Source: Nocardia colli (GTDB lineage: Bacteria; Actinomycetota; Actinomycetes; Mycobacteriales; Mycobacteriaceae). Taken from it: a DNA stretch of 64,000 bases. Within the stretch, counting starts at the first letter, position 1. Each line of letters begins with the position of its first letter. Location: contig NZ_VXLC01000037.1 in NCBI RefSeq assembly GCF_008704205.1, forward strand, positions 1-64,000, in the 5' to 3' direction. Under the pieces are notes generated by a model. That model was not told where the DNA came from. It was given only the letters and a program-made list of their open reading frames with translations, and ran no database searches. Below are positions 23,776 to 33,098 of this stretch, piece by piece. The position numbers and the translations under genes are program-made.

Positions 23776-24258
23776 GTGCTACCTGGAAATATTCTGAGGT
23801 CCGGCAAGGGCTCGGTGCTGGTGTTCGCGGGTGTGTTCGGCGTGGCAATGCTGGTCGGGGTCACCCCCGCGGCCAATGCGGCAACCTGCACCGCGGTCTC
23901 GGATCGCAACGCTTATGACGGGGGTTGGAAAGGGGGCGAGGGCAATACGCTGGTGACCGGATTCAATGGTCACATCGGTTTCGGGGAGACGAAGTACACC
24001 AGGGCGGGGACGGAGCCGGTGGTCTGGCTCGGCCAATTCACGACGGACGCGAAGAATGTGCTGACGAAATGGAGCGGAACGCAGTACATCGGTGACGGCA
24101 GCACCGTGGACGCCATCGTCTCGACGGTGACCTGCGACGCGAACAACGTGCCGACCAGCTTTACCGCCAGCGTCGTCAATACGACCACCGACCACAAGAA
24201 GACCGATCTGGGCACGTTCACCCTGAATCGGGTCGCGATGGGTTCGTCGGCGCGGTAA
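23776..24258 (+). CDS. Small secreted protein of unknown function
   Basis: A 160-residue exported protein. GTG 23776 is chosen because GGAAGGA lies 9 nt upstream; an ATG at 23758 adds six residues. A signal peptide ends at PAANA-ATC (about residue 37). The mature protein is rich in Gly, Thr and Asn (NAYDGGWKGGEGNTLVTGF) with two cysteines, and ends TLGTFTLNRV-like. I recognise no family. A good terminator hairpin follows. Confidence 0.65.
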   Translation: MLPGNILRSGKGSVLVFAGVFGVAMLVGVTPAANAATCTAVSDRNAYDGGWKGGEGNTLVTGFNGHIGFGETKYTRAGTEPVVWLGQFTTDAKNVLTKWSGTQYIGDGSTVDAIVSTVTCDANNVPTSFTASVVNTTTDHKKTDLGTFTLNRVAMGSSAR

Positions 24259-24272
24259 CCGCTTCGGCGATC

Positions 24273-24310
24273 GGCCCCAGCCGGCGTGCGACATCGAGGT
24301 GGCTGGGGCC
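24273..24310 (+). terminator. Hairpin after the small secreted protein
   Basis: GGCCCCAGCC pairs perfectly with GGCTGGGGCC over an 18-nt loop. There is no clear U-tract, which is common in high-GC actinobacteria. Confidence 0.5.
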
Positions 24311-24395
24311 TCGGGAATGTCCGGGTATCTCCGGAGGTTTCACCAACGCCAGCGCTGCGGCGCCGGCTGTGAGCCATCGGGAGATAGGGGCAGCG

Positions 24396-25271
24396 ATGCC
24401 GGTTAATGACTTACCTCGGGTCGAGCACAGGTTCGTCGAGGTCGACGGCGTCCGGGTGTTCTACCGGCAGGCCGGACCCGACGACGCGCCGGTGCTGTTG
24501 CTGCTGCACGGTTTCCCGTCGGCGTCGCACCAGTTCCGCCGGCTGATCGACGCGCTCGGTGGCAGCTACCGGCTCATCGCGCCCGACTATCCGGGCTTCG
24601 GGCACACCGAAGCGCCCGACTCCTTCACCTACTCCTTCGAGCGGCTGGCCGACATCGTCGAAGGCTTCCTGGAGCAGTTGGAGCTCACCCGGTTCTTCCT
24701 GTACGCCTTCGACTTCGGCGCGCCGGTCGGCTTCCGCATCGCGACCCGGCACCCCGAATGGGTCGCGGGCCTGGTGATCCAGAACGGAAACGCGTACGAG
24801 GACGGGCTTTCCGACGGTGCTCGTGACTTCGTCGCACTGCGCCCGGACCAGCCGGAGGCCGAGCCCGCGATCCGCGACCTGCTCACCCTCCCCGGCACCC
24901 GCGGCCAGTACGAACACGGCGTCTTCGACCCCGACCTGCTCGCACCCGACGGCTGGACCCTCGACCAGCACTTCCTCGACCTACCCGGCCGCAAGGAAGC
25001 CCAAGTGGCCCTCGCCTTCGACTACCACTCCAACGTCGCGCAGTACCCGCAGTGGCAGGAATGGCTACGCACCGCGACCCCGCCGACCCTGATCATCTGG
25101 GGCCGCAACGACCCCTTCTTCCCGGAACCCGGCGCACACGCCTACCTCTACGACGTCCCCGACGCCGAACTGCACATCTTCGACACCGGCCACTTCGCCC
25201 TCGAGGAAAACCTGCCCGACATCGCCCCCCTCATCGCCGACTTCCTGGATCGGCACTGGCCGAAGGACTAG
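24396..25271 (+). CDS. Alpha/beta hydrolase with Asp nucleophile (dehalogenase or epoxide-hydrolase type)
   Basis: A 291-residue alpha/beta-hydrolase. LLLLHGFPSASHQFR forms the oxyanion region. The nucleophile elbow reads AFDFGAP with Asp106 in the nucleophile position instead of Ser, as in haloalkane dehalogenases and epoxide hydrolases. IWGRNDPFF and DTGHFALEEN supply the acid and base. Typing between the two groups needs the halide-binding residues. ATG 24396 starts the conserved domain. Sense-strand composition becomes C/A-rich towards the 3' end. The stop overlaps the convergent hydrolase gene by 4 nt. Confidence 0.88.
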   Translation: MPVNDLPRVEHRFVEVDGVRVFYRQAGPDDAPVLLLLHGFPSASHQFRRLIDALGGSYRLIAPDYPGFGHTEAPDSFTYSFERLADIVEGFLEQLELTRFFLYAFDFGAPVGFRIATRHPEWVAGLVIQNGNAYEDGLSDGARDFVALRPDQPEAEPAIRDLLTLPGTRGQYEHGVFDPDLLAPDGWTLDQHFLDLPGRKEAQVALAFDYHSNVAQYPQWQEWLRTATPPTLIIWGRNDPFFPEPGAHAYLYDVPDAELHIFDTGHFALEENLPDIAPLIADFLDRHWPKD

Positions 25272-26749
25272 TCCGGTAGCACCAGACCGGCGGCCGGTGC
25301 GGTGCCGTCGAGGAGATAGCGGGCGATGGCGTCCTGCGTGCGGCCCGGGCGGAAGAAGGACGTGTGCCCGTCACCGTCCCGGGTCAGCAGGACGGCGCCG
25401 CGGATCTGGGTCGACAGGAGTTTTGCCCAGCTGTACGGCGTCGACGGATCATGGGTCGCGTTGACGATCAGCGGGGCGATGGTCGGTTCGGCGCTGGTTT
25501 CCCTTGGGGGATTGGTGAATTCGGTCGGCCAGCCCTGGCAACGGGTGATGTAGCTGTAGGACTGGCTGATGCCGCGGGTGTGCGGTGCGACGGTGGCCAG
25601 CAGGGTCTGCTGGGTCTTCAACGCCGGATAGGTGTCGAACTCGGCCCGCGAGTCCGCGCATCCGACGGCCAGGTCGGCATAGTTGTGCACTTCCGCGGCC
25701 AGGCCGCTGGCGTCACCGTTGCGGGCTTGGTCGAGCAGCCTGGCCAGGCCGGGCCAACCCTCGAAGCCCTCGCCGGGGAGGGGGTCCGGGAACATCAGTT
25801 GCGCCTGGAGGTTGGTCAGCAGGTCCACGGCGTCGGCCACGTGGCGGCACGCGTCGGCGGGCCGGCAGTTCGGCGCGGGAATCAGCTGATGCTCGGCCCG
25901 GGTGATCAGATCGTCCAGAATCTTGGTGGGATCCTGTTCGCGCAGAACGCATTCGGCGGTGGTTCGGCACCATTGCGCGAAGCGGTTCCAGCTGTCCTCG
26001 AAGGCGACGGATTCGTCGTAGCTCATGGTGCCGGCCGGTTGCGAATGGACGAGGGCGCTGTCCAAGGCCAGGGTGCGGCTCTTGTCCGGGAACAGGCGGG
26101 CGTACTCCGCGCCGATCGCGGTGCCGTAGGACAGGCCGAGATAGTTCAGTGGCGCCCCGCCGAGCCGTTGGCGTAGCGCCTCGAGATCGCGGGCGACCTG
26201 CCCGGTGTCGACATGTTCGAGCAGGTCACCGGTCTTTTGCCAGCACGATATGCCGAATGCTCTGTTCGCTTCCCGCAGATCGTCGAATTCCTTTTGACTG
26301 CTCGGAAATTGGTTCAGATGGTGAGGGAAGGTCGAATCGCAGCCGATGGCCGGTCGGCTGGCGCCGACGCCGCGCGGGTCGTAACCGATGAGGTCGAAGC
26401 GCTGCCGGATGCTCGCCGGAAACACACCGGGGTGGGCGGCTTCGGCCGCCACGTATTCGGTGCCCGCGATACCCGGGCCGCCGGGGTTGAAGACCAGGTC
26501 GCCGATCTTCCGGGCCTGGTCGGTCGCGGGCAGCCGGTTGATGCCGAGCCGAATCTTCTTGCCGCCCGGGTCGTTCCAGTCGAGTGGCACGTCGACGATC
26601 GCGCACTGCACAGCGGCGCTGTACCTCGGTGGGCAAGCGCCCCAGTCGATGGGCCGGGCCTCGTCCTTCTCGTCGGAGCCGCAGCCGGTGCAGTAAGCGA
26701 CGGCAGCCAGCGCGCAGAGCGTCAGACGTGCCGCGTTCTTGATCCCCAT
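25268..26749 (-). CDS. Secreted tripeptidyl-aminopeptidase-like alpha/beta hydrolase lipoprotein
   Basis: A 493-residue exported hydrolase of the actinobacterial SlpD/TAP group. The signal sequence ends in YCTGC (Cys23), suggesting a lipoprotein. FNPGGPGIAGTEYV forms the oxyanion region, the nucleophile Ser sits in GLSYGTAIG, and the C-terminal TAP domain ends ATHDPSTPYSWAK with GDGHTSFF carrying the catalytic Asp and His. Several paired cysteines lie between. It probably trims peptides or esters outside the cell. Confidence 0.88.
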   Translation of the reverse strand: MGIKNAARLTLCALAAVAYCTGCGSDEKDEARPIDWGACPPRYSAAVQCAIVDVPLDWNDPGGKKIRLGINRLPATDQARKIGDLVFNPGGPGIAGTEYVAAEAAHPGVFPASIRQRFDLIGYDPRGVGASRPAIGCDSTFPHHLNQFPSSQKEFDDLREANRAFGISCWQKTGDLLEHVDTGQVARDLEALRQRLGGAPLNYLGLSYGTAIGAEYARLFPDKSRTLALDSALVHSQPAGTMSYDESVAFEDSWNRFAQWCRTTAECVLREQDPTKILDDLITRAEHQLIPAPNCRPADACRHVADAVDLLTNLQAQLMFPDPLPGEGFEGWPGLARLLDQARNGDASGLAAEVHNYADLAVGCADSRAEFDTYPALKTQQTLLATVAPHTRGISQSYSYITRCQGWPTEFTNPPRETSAEPTIAPLIVNATHDPSTPYSWAKLLSTQIRGAVLLTRDGDGHTSFFRPGRTQDAIARYLLDGTAPAAGLVLPD

Positions 26750-26782
26750 CCCGGAACCCCCTCCGAGAATATTGTGCCGCGC

Positions 26783-27346
26783 TCAGACGGAGAGGGGAAG
26801 CATGGGGAGGGACTCGTCGCTGAAATCGACCGGTGGGGCGGGCATGAGCTGGATTTCGCGTTCTTCGGTCCAGGCGTAGTGGCGCAGGGTGTTGAACTGG
26901 GCGACGAAGTGGTCGCGCCAGATCTGCGCGCCGAAGTTCATCGCGGTGTTGACCTGTAACCAGCCGGTGGTGCTGAAGTTGACCGAACCCTCCCAGCATT
27001 GCGGGCCGCTGGGCGTGTCCACAACCAGACCCTTGGTGTGGCAGATGTATTTTCGGCCACTGGTGCTGGTGCCGATGGTGACCTCGACGCCGGCGTCGAC
27101 GAGGCGCTGCACGATCGGCTTCTGCGTCTTGCCGGAGGACTGGGTGTGATCCAGGTAGATATGCAGCGGGACGCCGCGCCGGTGCGCGGCGATCAGGTTG
27201 TCGGCGGCATCGGTGAGGGTGAAACCGTAGGCGATGAGCCAGGTTTCGCCCGGCGCCGCGACCAGCTCCAGGAACCGTTGCTCGGCTTCCGCGTGGTCGT
27301 CGGGCATCAGGTAGCACGTCATCGGACCATCGATCACGAAGGGCAT
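26783..27346 (-). CDS. Phospholipase D-like (HKD) family protein
   Basis: A 187-residue protein with one PLD active-site motif, HTKGLVVD (HxKx4D), followed by CWEGSVNFS. A single HKD per chain is typical of Nuc-type endonucleases and related enzymes that dimerise to make the active site. LHIYLDHTQSSGKTQK lies in the preceding helix-strand pair. No signal peptide is present. The ATG at 27346 is used; the frame continues upstream into the murQ gene only as open antisense-free sequence. Confidence 0.8.
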   Translation of the reverse strand: MPFVIDGPMTCYLMPDDHAEAEQRFLELVAAPGETWLIAYGFTLTDAADNLIAAHRRGVPLHIYLDHTQSSGKTQKPIVQRLVDAGVEVTIGTSTSGRKYICHTKGLVVDTPSGPQCWEGSVNFSTTGWLQVNTAMNFGAQIWRDHFVAQFNTLRHYAWTEEREIQLMPAPPVDFSDESLPMLPLSV

Positions 27347-27408
27347 GGCTGCACCGTACCGGCGCGGACGGGCGCGGAGCCGGAGGCGGCGGGCAAGTTG
27401 CTGCTGTT

Positions 27409-28311
27409 CTAGCCTTCGCCTCGAACGGCGGCGCGGACGAAACCGTCGGTGCCGGCCAGCAGCCGCCGGGCCGCCGCCACGTCGACGCCGGCCAGCTGCA
27501 TGACGATGGCGGTCTTCGGATGTCCGTCGGCGGCGTCCAGCAGCGCGGCCGCGATGACCAGGTCCACGCCGGTGGCGTCGGCGATGATGCGCCGGGCCCG
27601 GTCGACGAGCTTGGCGTTGGTCACCTTCACGTCCACCATGCGGTTGCCGTAGACCTTGCCGGACTGCACCATGGTCGCGGTCGAGAGCATGTTGCAGACC
27701 ATCTTCTGCGCCGTGCCCGCCTTCAACCGGGTGGACCCGGTCAAAACCTCGGGGCCCGTTTCGATTTCGATGCCGACGTCGGCGTAGCGGCTCAACTCGG
27801 CGTTGCGATTGCAGGAGACGCCGACGGTGGCGGCGCCGATGGACCGGCCGTGCTGCAACGCGCCGATCGCGTAGGGGGTGCGTCCGCTCGCGGCCAGCGC
27901 GACGATCACGTCGTCGGCGGTCAAGTCGATGCGGGTCAGATCGTCGACCGCGCGGGACGGGTCGTCCTCGGCGCCCTCGACCGCGTGCGCGAACGCGACC
28001 GAGCCGCCCGCGATGAGCCCGATCACCTCGTCCGGCGCGGTGCCGAAGGTCGGCGGGCACTCGACCGCGTCCAGCACGCCGAGCCGGCCGCTGGTGCCCG
28101 CGCCGACGTAGATCAAGCGGCCGCCGTGCCTGCGCGCGGCGACGATCAGCTCGACCGCCCTGGCGATCTCCGGGATCGCCTGCGCCACCGCCGAAGCCAC
28201 CCCCGCGTCCTCGGAGTTCATGGTGCGCAACAACTCATCGACCGACATGGAGTCGAGCGCGGCGGTCCGCGGATTCGCTTCCTCGGTGGTCAAAGTGCCG
28301 ATGTCGCTCAT
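27409..28311 (-). CDS. murQ: N-acetylmuramic acid 6-phosphate etherase
   Basis: A 300-residue cytoplasmic SIS-domain enzyme that cleaves the lactyl ether of MurNAc-6-phosphate to give GlcNAc-6-phosphate. It carries IYVGAGTSGRLGVLDAVECPPTFG, GAEDDPSRAVDDL, ALAASGRTPYAIGAL and LKAGTAQKMVCNMLSTATM, all hallmarks of MurQ; the Glu of the ECPPTF segment is the expected catalytic residue. GGTGGAG before ATG 28311 is a good binding site. It is the last gene of the salvage cluster, 130 nt after the regulator. Confidence 0.96.
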   Translation of the reverse strand: MSDIGTLTTEEANPRTAALDSMSVDELLRTMNSEDAGVASAVAQAIPEIARAVELIVAARRHGGRLIYVGAGTSGRLGVLDAVECPPTFGTAPDEVIGLIAGGSVAFAHAVEGAEDDPSRAVDDLTRIDLTADDVIVALAASGRTPYAIGALQHGRSIGAATVGVSCNRNAELSRYADVGIEIETGPEVLTGSTRLKAGTAQKMVCNMLSTATMVQSGKVYGNRMVDVKVTNAKLVDRARRIIADATGVDLVIAAALLDAADGHPKTAIVMQLAGVDVAAARRLLAGTDGFVRAAVRGEG

Positions 28312-28441
28312 GACTCCACCTCGCTGGCGCTCGGCTCCGTCATGCCCGACGGCGCGCTGTGTCTTTGGTTCATTCGCTGACGCTCATTCACTTCGCCTCC
28401 TGTAGCCGTACAGGAACGCCGGTCGAACGAGAATGCAGTGG

Positions 28442-29317
28442 TCACGGTGCCTTTCGTGCGCCGCGGGAGATCCGTCGATCCGCGACAGCGTCATAAGTTC
28501 GGCGCAATGCGACGGCGGCCGATGGTGTGCGTTGCAGGACGCCGATGTAGAGCGCGTCGACGATGAGCAGCTGGCTCATCCGGCTGGCCATTGCGGCCGA
28601 ACGGAATCCGTCCTCGCGCCCGGCCACCAGCACCGTGTGCGCGGCCGCCCGGGCGAGCCTGGACTGCGCGCCCGCGGTGACGGCGACGGTTGTCGTCTGC
28701 CTGCCGACGGCCCGGTCGACGGCGTCGATGATCGCGGCGGTCTCGCCGGAGTGGGAGAACGCGATGATCACGTCGCCGGCCTCGAGCAGGCTGGCCTGGA
28801 CCAGCGCGTCGTCCTCGGAAGTGCAAGCGTTGCACCACATTCCGATTCGGGTCAGCTTCTGCGCCATGTCCATCGCGACCAGCCCGGACGCGCCGATCCC
28901 GATGAGTTCCACCCGCCGGGCGCGGACCAGGGCGTCGACCACCGCGGCCATCGTCGCCGGATCGGCCAGGTCGGCGGTCGCCACCATGCCCTCTGTTTCG
29001 AACGCGGTGAGCTTGTGCAGCACCTTCGACAGCGGGTCGTCGGCGTCGATGTCGGTGGCGAAGACCGGCGAACCGTCGTCCTTGCTGGTCGCCGCCAGAG
29101 CCAGCCGCAACTGCGGATAGCCCTCGTAGCCAAGGGCTTTGGACAGCCGGACCACCGCGGACGTGCTGGTCGAGGCGCGCTCGGCCAGCTCGCTGACGGT
29201 CAATTGCGCTGCGGCGGCGGGATCGTCGCGAATGACCTGGGCCACCCGCAGTCCGGTCGGTGTGAGCCGCGGGATCGCCCCGAGCAGCCGCGTGCGTACG
29301 TCGTCACCCTCGGACAT
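28442..29317 (-). CDS. MurR/RpiR-family regulator
   Basis: A 291-residue regulator with an N-terminal HTH_6 domain (LTVSELAERASTSTSAVVRLSKALGYEGYPQLR) and a C-terminal SIS sugar-phosphate-binding domain (IGIGASGLVAMDMAQKL, VIAFSHSGETAAIIDAV). E. coli MurR senses MurNAc-6-phosphate and controls murQP; position here between anmK and murQ suggests the same ligand. The start lies 14 nt inside the 3' end of anmK, so translation is coupled. Confidence 0.9.
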   Translation of the reverse strand: MSEGDDVRTRLLGAIPRLTPTGLRVAQVIRDDPAAAAQLTVSELAERASTSTSAVVRLSKALGYEGYPQLRLALAATSKDDGSPVFATDIDADDPLSKVLHKLTAFETEGMVATADLADPATMAAVVDALVRARRVELIGIGASGLVAMDMAQKLTRIGMWCNACTSEDDALVQASLLEAGDVIIAFSHSGETAAIIDAVDRAVGRQTTTVAVTAGAQSRLARAAAHTVLVAGREDGFRSAAMASRMSQLLIVDALYIGVLQRTPSAAVALRRTYDAVADRRISRGARKAP

Positions 29318-30476
29318 GGCTCACCAGCCTCAGCTGTCGCGGTGCCGCGGTGGGGGATTCGGGCAGTGTGAGCCGCCCGGCACCCGGCGTGATCGAGCCG
29401 AGGACCGACGCTTTGGTCGCGCCGGTGCACCCCGCATCGCTACCCGCGAGCCCGTGCACGGTGAGGAAGCCGAGCACGGCGAACGCCGCGGCTTCCTTGG
29501 CGGCCGAGGGCAACCCGAGCTCGTCGGAGGTGCATAGGGTCGCGGTACCCAATCGCGCGCCGAGCATGCTCATCAGCGTCGGATTTCGGGTCCCGCCGCC
29601 GGAGGCGATGACTTCGTCCGGCTCGAAGGGGGCCAGTGCGTCGGCGATCGTATGAGCGGTCAGCGCGGTCATGGTGGCGACGATATCGTCAGCGGGCAAC
29701 CGGTAGTCCGGCAACACCCGTTCGATATAAGCGCGGTTGAACAGCTCTTTGCCGGTCGTTTTCGGTGGCGGCGCGGAGTAGTAGCTATCGCCGAGAAGCG
29801 CTTTCAGCAGCGGCTCGTGCACCGTTGCGCGGGCCGCGCGCACGCCGTCCCGGTCGAAATGCTCCGCGCCGCCGGTCGCCAGTTCGACGGCCGCATCGAT
29901 CAGCGTGTTGCCGGGGCCGGTATCGAAGGCGACGGGGGAGTCGCCGGTGACGGTCGCGTTGGCGATGCCGCCGATGTTCAACGCGGCCGAACGGCCGGGG
30001 CGTCCGGCGAGCCACAGCAGGTCGAACAGCGCGACCAGCGGGGCGCCCTGCCCGCCCGCGGCGATGTCGCGCGAACGGAAGTCGCTGACCACCGGGAGCC
30101 CGGTCAGTTCGGCGATCCAGGCCGGTTGGCCGAGTTGCAGTGTGCCGTAGGTCTTTCCGTCGGCCACCCAGTGGTACACCGTCTGACCGTGCGACGCGAC
30201 GAGATCGGCTGTGCCGTCGAACAACTCGCGTGCCGCGGCCTCGGCGGCCGCCGCGAATTCCTGCCCGATCGCGGTATCGAGCCGGCACACCGCCGCCATG
30301 TCGATCCGGCCCGGCGGCAGCGCGGCGATGAGTTCGGCGCGCAACGGATCCGGGTAGGCCCGGCTCAGCTGACCGACCACCTCGACATGAATAGTGCTGT
30401 CCCGCAGCTGAATATCCGCGCCGACCGCATCGATCGCGTCGTGCGACGTGCCGGACATCAATCCGATGACGCGCAC
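29304..30476 (-). CDS. anmK: Anhydro-N-acetylmuramic acid kinase
   Basis: A 390-residue kinase that opens 1,6-anhydro-MurNAc and phosphorylates it to MurNAc-6-phosphate, the MurQ substrate. The GTG start (30476) shares one base with the stop of the symporter. VIGLMSGTSHDAIDAV is the N-terminal nucleotide motif (Ala for the usual Gly in DGID), with VASHGQTVYHW, DFRSRDIAAGGQGAPL, NIGGIANAT and IASGGGTRNPTLM following. These identify AnmK confidently. Confidence 0.95.
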   Translation of the reverse strand: MRVIGLMSGTSHDAIDAVGADIQLRDSTIHVEVVGQLSRAYPDPLRAELIAALPPGRIDMAAVCRLDTAIGQEFAAAAEAAARELFDGTADLVASHGQTVYHWVADGKTYGTLQLGQPAWIAELTGLPVVSDFRSRDIAAGGQGAPLVALFDLLWLAGRPGRSAALNIGGIANATVTGDSPVAFDTGPGNTLIDAAVELATGGAEHFDRDGVRAARATVHEPLLKALLGDSYYSAPPPKTTGKELFNRAYIERVLPDYRLPADDIVATMTALTAHTIADALAPFEPDEVIASGGGTRNPTLMSMLGARLGTATLCTSDELGLPSAAKEAAAFAVLGFLTVHGLAGSDAGCTGATKASVLGSITPGAGRLTLPESPTAAPRQLRLVSHVRG

Positions 30477-32005
30477 TAGGCCACCGCCTCGACCGGCTCG
30501 GCCGGAATCGGCTCGGGCGCCGGATGGAAGAAGCTGGACACCCCGCCGACGACCAGCGTGACCAGTACGCCGATCGGCACCAGCCACTGTGCGGCGATGC
30601 CTTTCTCGGTCACCTTGCCCGCGACGGTCACGTCGATCTTGATCACCCGGACGATGACGGTCATCACGATCACCGTGACCACGAACGCCAGCACCGCGTC
30701 GAACTGGTTGGCGCGCTTGATGAGTCGCCCGAGCAGGAACGCGCCGAGCAACGCGCCGTAGGTGTACCCGGCGATGGTCAGCGCGGTCAGGTAGACGTTG
30801 CCGGTCGTCGCGCTGAAGCCCATGGCGAACAGCGCCATCAGCACCGCCCAGACCAGGGTCATGTAGCGGGCCAGCTTTAGCAGCGCGTCGTCGGAGATCT
30901 CCCGGCGGGAGAAGCTGCGGATGATGTCGGCGACGGTCGAGTTGGCCATCGAGTTCAGCGCCGAGGACAGCGATCCCATGGCGGCGCCCAGGATGCCGGC
31001 CACCAGCAGCCCGGAGATCACCACCGGCAACCCGTGCAGGATGAAGTTCGGGTACAGGTTGTCCGAGGTGGCCAGGCCGAGTTCCTTCGGCGACTTGCCG
31101 CCGTTGTAGGACCACAGCAGCGCGCCGACCAGCGAGAACGCGGCGAACTGGATGGCGACGAAGATGCCGGAGCCGATCATCGCCTTCTGGCTGTCGCGCA
31201 ACGATCGGGTGGACAGAATGCGCTGCACGATCAGCTGATCCGAGCCGTGCGAGGCCATCGCGAAGATCGCGCCGCCGATGATCGCCGTCGGCAGGGCGAA
31301 CGTGCTGGTGAGCACGTGGGCCAGGCCGAAGTCGGTATCGAAGATGTGGAACTTGCCGTTGTGCAGCGCGTCCGACCAGCCCTTGGCCCCGACGTGACCG
31401 GTGAGCACGCCGATCGCGATGATCGCGCCGGACAGGTACAGGCCCATCTGCAACGCGTCGGTCCAGATGACCGCCTTGATGCCGCCGAGGTAGGTGTAGA
31501 CGACGGTCAGCAGCGTCAGCACGATGATGATGATGTCGTAGCCGAGATCGAGGCCGAACTCGGCGAGCAGCAGCTTGATCGGGATGGCCGAGGCGAACAG
31601 GCGCACGCCCTCGGCCAGCAGCCGGGTGAACACGAACGTCACCGACGCGACGCCTTGCAGGTAGCGCCCGAAGCGCAACTCGAGATACTGGTAGGCGCTG
31701 ACGAACCCGCCGCGCTTGTACAGCGGGATGAGCGCGGTGGCCACTATGGTGCGGCCGATGATGTAGCCGATGGCCAGCTCGACATTGCCGAACGCCTGGT
31801 CGGTGTACGCGCCGCCGGGCACCGAGATGACCGTGAGCACGCTGGTCTCGGTGGCCACGACGGAGAAGCACACCGTCCACCACGGCATCTTGCCCTCGCC
31901 GACGAAGTAGTCGTTGCTCGACTTCTGCTTGCCGGAAAGGCGCAGGCCGATCCATGCGACAACGACGAGGTAGACGACGATGACGGCGACGTTGAGTGCG
32001 TTCAT
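30476..32005 (-). CDS. Sodium:solute symporter family transporter, probably for amino sugars
   Basis: A 509-residue SSS-family permease with about 13 membrane helices. The N-terminal SSNDYFVGEGKMPWW is the usual first-loop motif, and GSLSSALNSMANSTVADI is the TM8 segment carrying the sodium-site Ser residues. ATETSVLTVISVPG lies in the unwound first helix. In other bacteria sialic-acid and sugar transporters belong here; coupling to anmK suggests MurNAc, anhydro-MurNAc or a disaccharide as substrate, which is inference. It has its own likely promoter and is followed by anmK with a 1-nt overlap. Confidence 0.9.
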   Translation of the reverse strand: MNALNVAVIVVYLVVVAWIGLRLSGKQKSSNDYFVGEGKMPWWTVCFSVVATETSVLTVISVPGGAYTDQAFGNVELAIGYIIGRTIVATALIPLYKRGGFVSAYQYLELRFGRYLQGVASVTFVFTRLLAEGVRLFASAIPIKLLLAEFGLDLGYDIIIIVLTLLTVVYTYLGGIKAVIWTDALQMGLYLSGAIIAIGVLTGHVGAKGWSDALHNGKFHIFDTDFGLAHVLTSTFALPTAIIGGAIFAMASHGSDQLIVQRILSTRSLRDSQKAMIGSGIFVAIQFAAFSLVGALLWSYNGGKSPKELGLATSDNLYPNFILHGLPVVISGLLVAGILGAAMGSLSSALNSMANSTVADIIRSFSRREISDDALLKLARYMTLVWAVLMALFAMGFSATTGNVYLTALTIAGYTYGALLGAFLLGRLIKRANQFDAVLAFVVTVIVMTVIVRVIKIDVTVAGKVTEKGIAAQWLVPIGVLVTLVVGGVSSFFHPAPEPIPAEPVEAVA

Positions 32006-32043
32006 CGCAGCTCCTCGGTAACGCGACTGGCGGATTGAAAGTA

Positions 32044-32072
32044 AGTGTCAGGGTCGATGTAAGTTCTGTCAA
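32044..32072 (-). promoter_or_regulatory. Probable promoter of symporter-anmK-murR-murQ
   Basis: On the minus strand TTGACA (32072-32067) is followed after 17 bp by GACACT, about 40 nt before the symporter start. GACACT and ACTTAC are each repeated around it (TGACACT twice, ACTTAC twice), which may be regulator half-sites. Confidence 0.45.
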
Positions 32073-32078
32073 TGAGTG

Positions 32079-33005
32079 TCACGTGATTCGCACCACTAAC
32101 GTTTCCAGCACCGTGGTGGGGTCGACGGCCAGTAACGCGGCACCGTCGATCGGCCCGCCGAGCGCGGTCCGGCGATCGATGACCTGGCCTATTGCCGCGT
32201 CCAGCGGATCGAGCAGCGCCGGTCCGAGGTTGGCCAGCCCGCCGGTGATCGCGTAGGGGACCGGCGGGGTGATGCCGGAGCGGTCGATCGTGGCGAGGAC
32301 GGTGCGCGCGAGGGCGCGCCCCGCGGCGGTCATGATGGCGGCCGCGGTGTCGTCGGTCGCGGCGGACGCGGCGACGACCGGGGCGAAGCGCGCCGCGAGC
32401 AGGGCCGGATTCTCATGCTGGCCAAGGTGTTTCGGCAATTCATCGAGCTGTACCCCGTACTGCTCGACGGCTTTCTCGGCGAGTTCGGTGTGTGTGCCGC
32501 GGCCGTCGAAGCAGCGCAGTGCGGCGCGCAGGCCCTCGGTCCCGATCCACGCGCCGCCGCCCTCGTCGCCGAGCAGCGGACCCCAGCCATCGGTCCTGGT
32601 GAACCGTCCCGCTGAGTCGACCGCGGTGGCCACGGCCCCGGTCCCGGCGGCCAGGACCACGCCCGGTGCGCCGCCGAGCGCTCCGGCGTGCGCGGTGACC
32701 GCGTCGGAGGTGACGGCAACCGATTGCGCGCCGGGGATATCGGCCAGTTGCCGCGCGAGCAGCTCCGCCGCGTCCGGCGCGGCGGCAGCGCCCGCGGCCC
32801 CGACGAACAGCGTGAACGTGGTCCCGGACAGCGCGAGTCGATCGACGACGACGCGGATCGCCCGGTCCGCCGCCGCGACACCGCCCGCATTGGCCAGCCC
32901 GGGCGCCCCTGGCCCGTCGGCGGATCGCGTCTCGCGTCCGTCGAGCCGAAGGGAACCCCGGCAGCCGGTTTTACCGAGGTCGATCGCGAGAACGTGGTCG
33001 GTCAT
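32079..33005 (-). CDS. BadF/BadG-type sugar kinase (NagK or MurK-like)
   Basis: A 308-residue ASKHA-fold kinase. VLAIDLGKTGCRGSLR is the phosphate-1 motif, GVVLAAGTGAVATAV the phosphate-2 region, GDEGGGAWIG a family signature and ITGGLANLGP the adenosine motif. Members phosphorylate GlcNAc; MurK of Clostridium acetobutylicum, of the same family, also phosphorylates MurNAc. Beside murQ and anmK it would supply the 6-phosphate for imported MurNAc or GlcNAc. It stops 74 nt before the symporter start, in the same direction. Confidence 0.88.
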   Translation of the reverse strand: MTDHVLAIDLGKTGCRGSLRLDGRETRSADGPGAPGLANAGGVAAADRAIRVVVDRLALSGTTFTLFVGAAGAAAAPDAAELLARQLADIPGAQSVAVTSDAVTAHAGALGGAPGVVLAAGTGAVATAVDSAGRFTRTDGWGPLLGDEGGGAWIGTEGLRAALRCFDGRGTHTELAEKAVEQYGVQLDELPKHLGQHENPALLAARFAPVVAASAATDDTAAAIMTAAGRALARTVLATIDRSGITPPVPYAITGGLANLGPALLDPLDAAIGQVIDRRTALGGPIDGAALLAVDPTTVLETLVVRIT

Positions 33006-33098
33006 CCGACCATCCTCGCGCGGTTGCCCGCGTTCCGGTGTCCTACGCCGGGAACATTCGTTCAAGACGGAACTGGGGAAGACGGCGACAGTGTGGGC

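Noticed and set aside
30476..30478. Apparent fusion of the symporter and anmK in one long minus-strand frame
   Set aside because: The two genes are in different frames; the symporter ends in TAG and anmK starts at an overlapping GTG.
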